Of a DNA stretch of 5,170 nucleotides, positions 1 through 5,170 are shown one piece after another. Within the stretch, counting starts at the first letter, position 1, and every line of letters starts with the position of its first letter. The position numbers were made by a program, and so were the translations under genes. Source of the DNA: Chitinophagales bacterium (GTDB lineage Bacteria > Bacteroidota > Bacteroidia > Chitinophagales > UBA8649); the NCBI GenBank assembly GCA_016777395.1, contig JADHRO010000148.1, forward strand, positions 1 through 5,170. The letters are read 5' to 3'. A model generated the notes under the pieces. It searched no databases. It saw only the letters and a program-made list of their open reading frames with translations, and had not been told where the DNA came from.

Positions 1-129
1 ATACAAGAAATACCCGCCAAAGAGCAAATATCTTTAACCTGCCAGTTTATAATTGCAGTTGCTAATTCGGATAGCCAGATAAGTATTAATCAAACCGTAT
101 CGAAATTCGAGTCTTATTTTTTCGCATAA
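1..129 (+). CDS. 3' end of an unidentified plus-strand gene (partial)
   Basis: The first plus-strand frame is open from the left edge to a TAA at 127-129, giving 42 residues that end in ...ESYFFA. The other two plus frames and all three minus frames have stops within this stretch. Its stop lies 15 bases from the desaturase stop, a spacing typical of convergent genes. The visible part has a hydrophobic patch (FIIAVA, residues 16-21) followed by a polar stretch (NSDSQISINQ). This faintly recalls the acidic turn before a helix in TerB-like proteins, but that is too weak to name a family. Function unknown; the start and most of the gene are outside the window. A chance open frame of 42 codons remains possible. 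Confidence 0.5.
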   Translation: MQEIPAKEQISLTCQFIIAVANSDSQISINQTVSKFESYFFA

Positions 130-144
130 ATTCTAGGGGAAATC

Positions 145-1029
145 TTACTTTCCTGTTGCTGCTATTCTTGCAACTCGCATAGATTGGGTCTTGTATTTTG
201 GTATAAACATCCCCAAAATGTATGATTTAAACAAGTATCCCCAAAAACTGGATTCGATTAAAGAATCATCAATTAAATGTTCAATTTTAGCATGTTCCTC
301 TGGGCTTTCACTCCAATGCAAGGTAGGATGCAAGTGGTGAATAGTGTGAAGACCATTATTAAACAACATAGCATTCAAAATTCCTGTAAAGTTCCGAGAA
401 CTATTGTATTTAGATTCTTCATCAGCATGTACATGCTGCACATAGTTGAATAATAAAACACTAAACAAACTGAACTGCTGAGGCAAAACAACGTATACAA
501 CTGCTTTCTCCCATCCACCAAAATAAAATGCACCTACAATCCAAGAAATAAGCACAATGAATTGCAAACTGTAGAGAATGAATTTCTCTTTGTTTCGTCC
601 AAATGTTTCTTTGAAGTGCGTCATTACAACTGACTGTTGAAAGAATCCACTGACGGAAGGGTAGGTAAGGACTGTAAACAAGTTGTTTCTTTCTGTAAAA
701 CGCCAAGTTTTAGTGTAATCCGGGTCAGTATTAACATATTTATGATGATTAGCATTGTGTGTAGGTATCCATGCAAAAACCGGGAAGCCATAGAACACTG
801 TCAACCAATTATCTGTAAGCACATTCATAAATTTTTTCTTCCACATAGGTAAATGATTGTGGTTGTGTGCCATAACTGCTACTGAAACAGCCATAAATAG
901 AAACCAAACGTATAAAGGTGCAAAAGCCCAAGTCGTCATAGCTTCTCCCTTTGTCCATAGGATTATAAATAGTGCAGTCGTTGTAATCATGTACAAGATT
1001 GCTTTAATGTCTTTATTGTTCTTTAGCAT
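145..1029 (-). CDS. membrane fatty acid desaturase family protein
   Basis: This is an integral-membrane di-iron desaturase/hydroxylase of 294 residues, a usual length for bacterial members of the FA_desaturase family. These enzymes insert a double bond (or a hydroxyl) into acyl chains at the inner membrane, using oxygen and an electron donor. The three histidine boxes are visible: H55-x3-H59 (HNHNH), H91-x3-HH96 (HNANHH) and H228-x2-HH232 (HTIHH), with an additional QHVH at 198-201. The third box continues as HLHPTLHWSESPEEHA, the usual tail of this box. Hydrophobic spans lie near residues 10-25, 34-53, 75-90, 151-172 and 176-196. The histidine-rich loops fall between them, as expected for a cytoplasmic metal site. 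ATG is chosen because it gives the first membrane span intact and lies shortly downstream of a TAnnTTTG box. The neighbouring acyltransferase suggests a role in phospholipid acyl composition. Regiospecificity cannot be read from the sequence, and a carotenoid or lipid hydroxylase role is the main alternative. Confidence 0.9.
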   Translation of the reverse strand: MLKNNKDIKAILYMITTTALFIILWTKGEAMTTWAFAPLYVWFLFMAVSVAVMAHNHNHLPMWKKKFMNVLTDNWLTVFYGFPVFAWIPTHNANHHKYVNTDPDYTKTWRFTERNNLFTVLTYPSVSGFFQQSVVMTHFKETFGRNKEKFILYSLQFIVLISWIVGAFYFGGWEKAVVYVVLPQQFSLFSVLLFNYVQHVHADEESKYNSSRNFTGILNAMLFNNGLHTIHHLHPTLHWSESPEEHAKIEHLIDDSLIESSFWGYLFKSYILGMFIPKYKTQSMRVARIAATGK

Positions 1030-1047
1030 AATTTTGAATTAATGGTA

Positions 1048-1055
1048 CAAATATA
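1048..1055 (-). promoter_or_regulatory. candidate Bacteroidota -7 promoter element for the desaturase gene
   Basis: Read on the minus strand, 1055 to 1048 is TATATTTG, an exact match to the TAnnTTTG -7 element of the primary sigma factor in Bacteroidota. It lies 18 bases upstream of the desaturase ATG, so the transcript leader would be only about a dozen bases, which is A/T-rich and has no Shine-Dalgarno sequence. The upstream TTG partner is poor: the nearest TTG (1083 to 1081) leaves 25 bases, slightly longer than the usual spacing. An 8-base degenerate match can arise by chance in AT-rich DNA. Confidence 0.45.
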
Positions 1056-1123
1056 CGATTAAAGAATTGGTTTAAGGCATCAATGAATATCTATCCCCTG
1101 CAAACCAGGTCCGAATATCGCAA

Positions 1124-1906
1124 TTAAAGACTATTCATTATACCATAACCTTTGGGATATTTCTTATGTAGTTCAGGTAGCATAGCTTCTCTAGCTAAAA
1201 GAGTCATTTGGTCTAAGTCTGCTAAAGTGTGGGATTTTGGATCTATAATTGTTTTCCAGTAGACTTCAATCCTACCTGGACGAAGAGAAAGTAGCTTTCT
1301 AGGCATTAACTCTGCTGCACCAATAATGGTGCAAACAGCAATGGGAATTTGAAGTTGCACGCTAAGGCTAAAAGCACCCACTTTAAAATCTTTTAAAAGC
1401 CTTGGTGAAGTATTACAAGTACCTTCCGGAAAAATAACCATACTGGCTCCGTCCTTCAGATACTTAAACATCGTCTCCATACTCCATTTTCTACTTTCTT
1501 TCTGCTCTCGTTGGACCGGAACGTATAACTTTTTGAGTAAATAACCCAATACTGGATATTTTAGAATTTCAGCTTTGCCGATATACTTTTTAAAGTTATC
1601 ACTTGCTACAGCTGAAATGAGTGCATCCAAATAAGACATATGGTTCCCAACTAAAATATATTGTTTATTCTTATCAAGTAATTCTTGGCCATATATTTTA
1701 ACTTTTATTCCTATTAGAAACAAAACGATATGACTAAAATAAATAGGCGCAAAATGCATGGCTCGATAAACTCGCTTACTGGGAATGTTTAATCCTATAA
1801 CAAGTATGGGAAATACAATGATTAAGGCGGTAAGAAAAACAATTGACCCCCAGATGGTCCAAATGAAAACGAATAGTTTGTCTAAAAAAGGGTTTTTAAA
1901 TTTCAA
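1124..1906 (-). CDS. 1-acyl-sn-glycerol-3-phosphate acyltransferase-like protein (PlsC family)
   Basis: This protein of 260 residues belongs to the lysophospholipid acyltransferase family. Members move an acyl group from acyl-ACP or acyl-CoA to a lysolipid, typically making phosphatidic acid at the inner membrane. A hydrophobic N-terminal anchor spans about residues 11-40, with a second hydrophobic segment near 53-67. The catalytic HX4D motif is NHMSYLD (H89, D94). Motif II is around GKAEILKYP (110-118), motif III is FPEGTCN (159-165), and motif IV is the IPI at 187-189. The start is TTG at 1906-1904. An in-frame TGA at 1925-1927 lies seven codons upstream, no ATG lies between them, and the next internal ATG (residue 50) would remove the anchor. 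The stop of the upstream cargo gene is 27 bases away with no visible terminator, so cotranscription is plausible. Motif III has Cys-Asn where classic PlsC has Arg-Ser, as in LPCAT-type enzymes, so the lysolipid substrate may differ. Lyso-aminolipid acylation (OlsA-like) is one alternative. Confidence 0.88.
   Translation of the reverse strand: MKFKNPFLDKLFVFIWTIWGSIVFLTALIIVFPILVIGLNIPSKRVYRAMHFAPIYFSHIVLFLIGIKVKIYGQELLDKNKQYILVGNHMSYLDALISAVASDNFKKYIGKAEILKYPVLGYLLKKLYVPVQREQKESRKWSMETMFKYLKDGASMVIFPEGTCNTSPRLLKDFKVGAFSLSVQLQIPIAVCTIIGAAELMPRKLLSLRPGRIEVYWKTIIDPKSHTLADLDQMTLLAREAMLPELHKKYPKGYGIMNSL
1904..1906 (-). promoter_or_regulatory. TTG start codon of the acyltransferase gene
   Basis: On the minus strand the bases around 1906 read GCATTGAAATTTAAA. 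The only initiator that keeps the N-terminal membrane segment and lies after the in-frame TGA at 1925-1927 is this TTG. The short leader (1907-1933) has no purine-rich Shine-Dalgarno core at a useful distance. Initiation may therefore be weak, or helped by ribosomes finishing the cargo gene 27 bases upstream. Confidence 0.7.
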
Positions 1907-1933
1907 TGCTTTCGGGTATTTCTCTCAGTAAAG

Positions 1934-3430
1934 CTAACGAATTAACCGGATTTTTACAGTCTGATCAAAATTTCGACCATCCTTTCCTGAAGCTTTGAGC
2001 TTCATTAAAAAAAATTGACTTTCTAAGGCTTGGTTTCTAAAAGTTCCGTCCCAAGTCGCATTGATAGAGTTTCCCTCAAAAACTAATTCACCCCATCGAC
2101 TGTAAATTTGATAATTGATAAAATTTAGATCTTTTCCGAATAGTTTATAGGTGTCATTCGTTCCATCATTATTTGGAGTAAATACGTTGGGGATATTTAA
2201 ACTTGAATTGAAGATTAAGTTGACCTCAATAGTTAAAAATTGAGCGCAACCCGATAACGAATCGCTTATTCTCAAGGTATATGTCCCCATGTTTTCGGGG
2301 CGTATTTCATTGATACTGCAGGGAAAAAAACAGGTATCCCCTTGCTGACTCCAAAATTCATATTCAATGCTTGGATTGGATAACTGAAAATCAAAGGCAT
2401 CGCCCGAATTTAATGTCACTTCACTTGGATTTACAGTATAATTGGCGCTCGTTATCTTGTAAAAACGACGAACGATGGAATCACAAAGAAATGAATTAGG
2501 ATTCGCGAGATTAACCTCTATGAGTGTATCGCTAAAAATCCAAACTCCAAATTGACGAATAGAATCACAGACTTCTATGGTATCTCTTCCAATACTTGGT
2601 GCTTCTACAAGAAGCTGAAGTGTCGAATCTGCAATTCCCAGGCAACTATTGGTATCTTCTACGGTATATGTAATGGTATATAATCCGAGTTTGCCAGATG
2701 GATTGAAGGAATTATTATTTTCAACGTCACCAGTCCATGTGCCACCTATGGTTGCATTGCCGGTTAAAAATGTATTCAAATCTAAGATACCATAATCTTC
2801 GCATATAGCATCGGGGAATGACCAATACGGATTTAATCCGGGTAATGGCGCATTGCATCCCGTGTTATAGTATGTCGGTATACCTAAAGTATCGTAGAAA
2901 ATTGCTCCACCATCACCACCTGGAAGATTGGTCGGGAGATAGCTAACAGTTTGGGCACTGATACAAGCCCCATTATAAGCTACTGCTAAGGTTCTTGGTG
3001 TACTGGCTAGGTTACTAAAATGTCCACTTGTATTTCCAGCGCATTGATAAATAATATAAACCGTATCAGTCAAGCCCTCAAATGAGTTTGCCGAAACCAG
3101 CATACTTGCAGAGCTAACTACAAGAATACTTTCTCCTGCAGGGACTATACCATTTATGGGCTCTAACAAAAACCCACAACTTGATATTATCGTTTGATTG
3201 AGCTGATTAGTTTTAGCTGGCGCTGGACACCAACCTAAAAAATTGTTGCTTGGCCAATCAAACACAAGGTTATTAATATCAAGATTTTCATTGACTCGTA
3301 AGGTAACCATTTCATTTTCACCTTCAGGATCACCACAGGCATCTGCCAAGATAGATTCAATGCTAAAACACTGGCCGAAAGTCAGTGTTTTTATTGAAAT
3401 TAGTAAAAAGAGAAAACCCCAATATTTCAT
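1934..3430 (-). CDS. T9SS-secreted protein with type B (gliding motility-associated) C-terminal domain and lamin-tail-like N-terminal region
   Basis: This is a secreted multidomain protein. Residues are numbered from the upstream ATG at 3436. The signal peptide is about 3-21 (MKYWGFLFLLISIKTLTFG). A cysteine-rich region at 23-168 opens with DACGDPEGENEMV (32-44) and contains PAGESILVVS (99-108). It resembles lamin-tail-like (LTD) modules of Bacteroidota surface proteins. An Ig/PKD-like module follows at 203-278 (GGTWTGD; Y-T-I-T-Y-T-V), then a degenerate 'CDS' module at 290-330. Next is an Ig-like module at 333-407 with a C369-x3-C373 pair and C397. The CHU_C-type sorting domain is 413-500 (IPNVFTPNNDGTND, SRWGELVF, final KIRLIR). 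That domain directs export through the type IX secretion system. Fourteen cysteines lie before the sorting domain and none within it, which suits an oxidised, disulfide-bonded surface protein. The ATG at 3430 is preferred because AGGAG sits 9 bases upstream and it gives a clean signal peptide; the ATG at 3436 is the alternative. No enzymatic domain is evident, so an adhesin or structural role is inferred. The porP-like gene lies just upstream. Confidence 0.88.
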   Translation of the reverse strand: MKYWGFLFLLISIKTLTFGQCFSIESILADACGDPEGENEMVTLRVNENLDINNLVFDWPSNNFLGWCPAPAKTNQLNQTIISSCGFLLEPINGIVPAGESILVVSSASMLVSANSFEGLTDTVYIIYQCAGNTSGHFSNLASTPRTLAVAYNGACISAQTVSYLPTNLPGGDGGAIFYDTLGIPTYYNTGCNAPLPGLNPYWSFPDAICEDYGILDLNTFLTGNATIGGTWTGDVENNNSFNPSGKLGLYTITYTVEDTNSCLGIADSTLQLLVEAPSIGRDTIEVCDSIRQFGVWIFSDTLIEVNLANPNSFLCDSIVRRFYKITSANYTVNPSEVTLNSGDAFDFQLSNPSIEYEFWSQQGDTCFFPCSINEIRPENMGTYTLRISDSLSGCAQFLTIEVNLIFNSSLNIPNVFTPNNDGTNDTYKLFGKDLNFINYQIYSRWGELVFEGNSINATWDGTFRNQALESQFFLMKLKASGKDGRNFDQTVKIRLIR

Positions 3431-3439
3431 AGTCATATA

Positions 3440-3444
3440 CTCCT
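3440..3444 (-). promoter_or_regulatory. Shine-Dalgarno-like AGGAG before the complete T9SS cargo gene
   Basis: The minus strand reads TTAGGAGTATATGACTATGAAA. AGGAG leaves 3 bases before the first ATG (3436) but 9 before the second (3430), so it favours the second. Such motifs are uncommon upstream of genes in Bacteroidota, which generally rely on A/T-rich unstructured leaders. Whether it functions here is uncertain. Confidence 0.45.
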
Positions 3445-3469
3445 AACAAAAAAGGAAACATAAAGTTAA

Positions 3470-4498
3470 CTAGAATTTAGGGCAATTCAACATTTCTCTG
3501 TAACGCGACTTAGAATTGGCAATTGTGTATATTACATAGAGCTCTGGCCCGCCCATGAATGTCTGGGAATTACGTAAATCAGAAGTATTAACATCATAAC
3601 TGAATCCTACATCAAGGGATTGTACCTCCCCTCGAACACCCAATATAAATGAATCAGCGCCAAGCTTATTTTCCTGGTAAGCAGCCAATCGATATTGAGC
3701 GCCCACGTAGAGGGCTGTATTGTTCTTATCATCAATTAAGAACCGGATATAGGAGCCAAAATCTAACTCACTATGAGGTCCTTGTTTTTGAAACAAGAAG
3801 ATAGGGATAATTGAGAAAACTTCATTATTTAACTCAATTCGTGCGCTTAAGTTTGAAGAAAATTTTCTGTATAATACATCTTCATCATTACTTCCAAAGC
3901 TTACATTAGGACTTGCAATATGTGATACTGCAAAACCTCCACCAATAGAGTGTTTATTTTTAATATTTACAAAATAATTTATTCCACTGCCAAAATCTAA
4001 AAATGACTTACTGTTGTATCCTGCAAAATCGATTGGGTCAGTGTTATTGTTAAATTCGAATAAGCTACCATAAATTAAATCCTTAAGATTGATTTGCTTT
4101 GTTAAATAGGCTGCTTGAAATCCTAAGCCCAGATAATGCTTAGCGTTTCTCCCACTAAATTGCTGATTATAACTCAAGCTTAAATTTACACCGGTATTTT
4201 TAAATTCGCCTTCTCCTTCCAGATCTTGATAAAAGCCAAGACCTACTCCGAGAAAGTTGCCCTTCAATTTGTTTCTAAACAGGTTGGCATCCATGGATAC
4301 GGCATAGGTAGTAAAGGTGGTATACTTAAACCACTGGTTGCGGTAGTTTGCCGCAAAACGAACATTGTCTTCCATCACTCCAGTTAAAGCGGGATTTAAG
4401 TTTAGAGGAGATGCCCAGTATTGTGATAAGTGAAAATCTTGCGCATAGCTCGTAAACCCAAGGAACAAAACACCGACGATAACAACTAGTTTTTTCAT
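3470..4498 (-). CDS. PorP/SprF family type IX secretion system membrane protein
   Basis: This is an outer-membrane beta-barrel-type protein of 342 residues, within the usual 300-350 range of the PorP/SprF family. Family members assist the T9SS with particular cargos; SprF is needed for export of the adhesin SprB, which has a type B sorting domain. The signal peptide is 1-19, with likely cleavage at SYA|QDF. The mature N-terminus has the family pattern: a Q-Y aromatic patch (26-28), then NPALTG (35-40) and NYRNQW (51-56). The rest is alternating strands rich in G, F, Y and N (for example FLGVGLGFYQDL and LYVGAQYRL), consistent with an outer-membrane barrel. The end, LNCPKF, with the sole cysteine at 339, is typical of the family. 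The ATG follows the TAG of the upstream cargo gene with no gap, strongly implying translational coupling. Its partner could be that cargo, the downstream cargo, or both. It is a locus-specific paralog rather than necessarily the core PorP of the machine. Confidence 0.92.
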   Translation of the reverse strand: MKKLVVIVGVLFLGFTSYAQDFHLSQYWASPLNLNPALTGVMEDNVRFAANYRNQWFKYTTFTTYAVSMDANLFRNKLKGNFLGVGLGFYQDLEGEGEFKNTGVNLSLSYNQQFSGRNAKHYLGLGFQAAYLTKQINLKDLIYGSLFEFNNNTDPIDFAGYNSKSFLDFGSGINYFVNIKNKHSIGGGFAVSHIASPNVSFGSNDEDVLYRKFSSNLSARIELNNEVFSIIPIFLFQKQGPHSELDFGSYIRFLIDDKNNTALYVGAQYRLAAYQENKLGADSFILGVRGEVQSLDVGFSYDVNTSDLRNSQTFMGGPELYVIYTIANSKSRYREMLNCPKF

Positions 4499-4501
4499 CT
4501 A
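4496..4501 (-). promoter_or_regulatory. abutting stop/start junction (TAG-ATG) coupling cargo and porP-like genes
   Basis: On the minus strand the stop codon TAG (4501-4499) of the upstream cargo is followed at once by the ATG (4498-4496) of the porP-like gene. A ribosome terminating on the cargo would be positioned to restart on the PorP-like protein. This would link synthesis of the cargo to that of its probable outer-membrane partner. Use of coupling is inferred; the junction itself is directly visible. Confidence 0.75.
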
Positions 4502-5170
4502 TCTAACTAATTTAATATTTTGAGTAATAGTATATTTTTGACCATCCAAACCCGTAGCCTGGATAATAGCGATGTATATTCCATTTTCTATAGCTTGCCC
4601 AAGGAATAATCCATCCCATCCTTCATCTAAAAGATTGGTTTCAAACATTTTCCCACCCCATCTATCAAAAACACTAAGTTGATACTGATCAATGTTTTTG
4701 CCAAAACACCTGAAAGTTTCATTGGATCCATCTCCGTTTGGTGTAAATATATTAGGTACATTCAATTCAGAATATAAATTAATTTCGATGGTTAAAATAT
4801 CAGAATATGTGCATTCAGTCACCGTATCGATTAAGCTAAAGTAATAATTGTTTACGGCTTCTGTTGGGTACAATAAATAATCATTGCACGGACTTTCGCA
4901 ATTTTCGCCATTATCGCTTGTATAGCTCACTAAAACATCTGTACTTGGATTATTTATTGCAAATGAAACGGAGTCTCCCAAGCTAGCCAAAAGCATATCT
5001 GGGCTTATATAATAATCTGGAGCATACGTGATATCATAAGTGATTACACTATCACAACCAAAGGTATTAGAAAGGGAGTCTACAATTGTGCCTTGACTGC
5101 CATCAATAAGCACTCCATTATCAAGAAGATACGGTAATTCATTCGGACAAAGCAATATTTGAATAGGGAT
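4499..5170 (-). CDS. T9SS-secreted protein with type B (gliding motility-associated) C-terminal domain, partial (5' end outside window)
   Basis: The minus-strand frame is open from the right edge (5170) to TAG at 4501-4499, giving 224 residues. The TTG at 5155-5153 is not a credible start, because coding-like sequence (IPIQIL) continues upstream and the visible part opens within a domain. From the edge, visible residues 8-49 form one module of the common Bacteroidota surface repeat that begins with a Cys and ends in GCDSVITYDITY. Next, an Ig-like module of about 80 residues carries a C-x3-C pair (NCESPC) and a later TEC. The last 88 residues (4502-4765) are the CHU_C-type sorting domain: VPNIFTPNGDGSNETF, FDRWGGKMF, EGWDG, ending IKLVR. 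This predicts export by the T9SS to the cell surface. The N-terminal part that would define its function is missing. It is the upstream, stop/start-coupled partner of the porP-like gene and a relative of the second cargo, with an equally long sorting domain. Confidence 0.9.
   Translation of the reverse strand: MPIQILLCPNELPYLLDNGVLIDGSQGTIVDSLSNTFGCDSVITYDITYAPDYYISPDMLLASLGDSVSFAINNPSTDVLVSYTSDNGENCESPCNDYLLYPTEAVNNYYFSLIDTVTECTYSDILTIEINLYSELNVPNIFTPNGDGSNETFRCFGKNIDQYQLSVFDRWGGKMFETNLLDEGWDGLFLGQAIENGIYIAIIQATGLDGQKYTITQNIKLVR

Noticed and set aside
100..110. Near-palindrome TCGAAATTCGA.
   Set aside because: It is short, lies inside the probable plus-strand coding frame and has a one-base centre, so there is no hairpin. 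No partner site is seen nearby.
138..153. Inverted repeat GGAAA-TCTTAC-TTTCC between the convergent gene ends, a possible bidirectional terminator.
   Set aside because: The stem is only five pairs, mostly A-T (six with a G-T wobble), and no T tract follows on either strand. It also overlaps the last desaturase codons. Too weak to call.
461..706. 81-codon minus-strand open frame inside the desaturase gene.
   Set aside because: It is an out-of-frame shadow of the desaturase, whose histidine boxes fix the true frame. Its product resembles nothing and is rich in Cys and Trp.
637..1042. Two short plus-strand open frames opposite the desaturase (637-852 and 857-1042).
   Set aside because: They are antisense to a well-supported gene, have no promoter or start context, and encode low-complexity, unrecognisable peptides.
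1097..1110. Small hairpin CCTG-loop-CAGG after the acyltransferase stop.
   Set aside because: It has four base pairs and no run of T on the minus strand after it, so it does not support a rho-independent terminator.
3243..3446. 67-codon plus-strand open frame opposite the 5' end of the complete cargo gene.
   Set aside because: It is antisense to the signal peptide and N-terminal domain of a strongly supported gene and has no domain signal.
4499..5155. Treating the right-edge cargo as a complete 218-residue gene starting at TTG 5155.
   Set aside because: The frame stays open to the window edge, no signal peptide follows that TTG, and it would begin inside a surface repeat module, so the gene is a 5'-truncated partial.

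Overview
The window looks like chromosomal DNA of an AT-rich Bacteroidota bacterium. Three adjacent genes belong to the type IX secretion system (T9SS) world, which is confined to that phylum: two secreted proteins ending in the 'gliding motility-associated' type B C-terminal domain (CHU_C type), and between them a PorP/SprF-family outer-membrane protein. A TAnnTTTG promoter element and mostly SD-less starts agree with this. The precise class (Saprospiria, Flavobacteriia, Cytophagia or similar) cannot be fixed from the sequence.

Layout: five genes lie on the minus strand, read from the right edge to the left. They are (1) the 3' part of a T9SS cargo gene that runs off the right edge (4499-5170); (2) a porP/sprF-like gene (3470-4498), whose ATG directly follows the stop codon of gene 1; (3) a second, complete T9SS cargo of about 498-500 residues (1934-3430, or 3436 with the upstream ATG); (4) a PlsC-type 1-acylglycerol-phosphate acyltransferase (1124-1906) starting at TTG; and (5) a membrane fatty acid desaturase (145-1029). 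At the left edge, positions 1-129 hold the end of a probable plus-strand gene converging on the desaturase. Gaps are 0, 33 (39 if gene 3 starts at 3430), 27, 94 and 15 bases. No stretch over 300 bases lacks a gene, and I see no RNA gene, mobile element or CRISPR array.

How the genes work together: genes 1-3 form a cargo-PorP-cargo cassette. By analogy with SprB/SprF, the PorP-like protein probably helps export, or anchor at the surface, one or both neighbouring cargos, whose C-terminal halves are clearly homologous. Genes 4 and 5 are membrane-lipid genes (acyl transfer to a lysolipid; acyl-chain desaturation). The acyltransferase is close enough to the cargo gene to be cotranscribed with it. 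The desaturase has its own candidate promoter in the 94-base gap. I find no convincing evidence of a wholly new system. The most interesting points are the cargo-PorP-cargo arrangement, the LPCAT-like active-site variant of the acyltransferase, and unusual translation-initiation signals.
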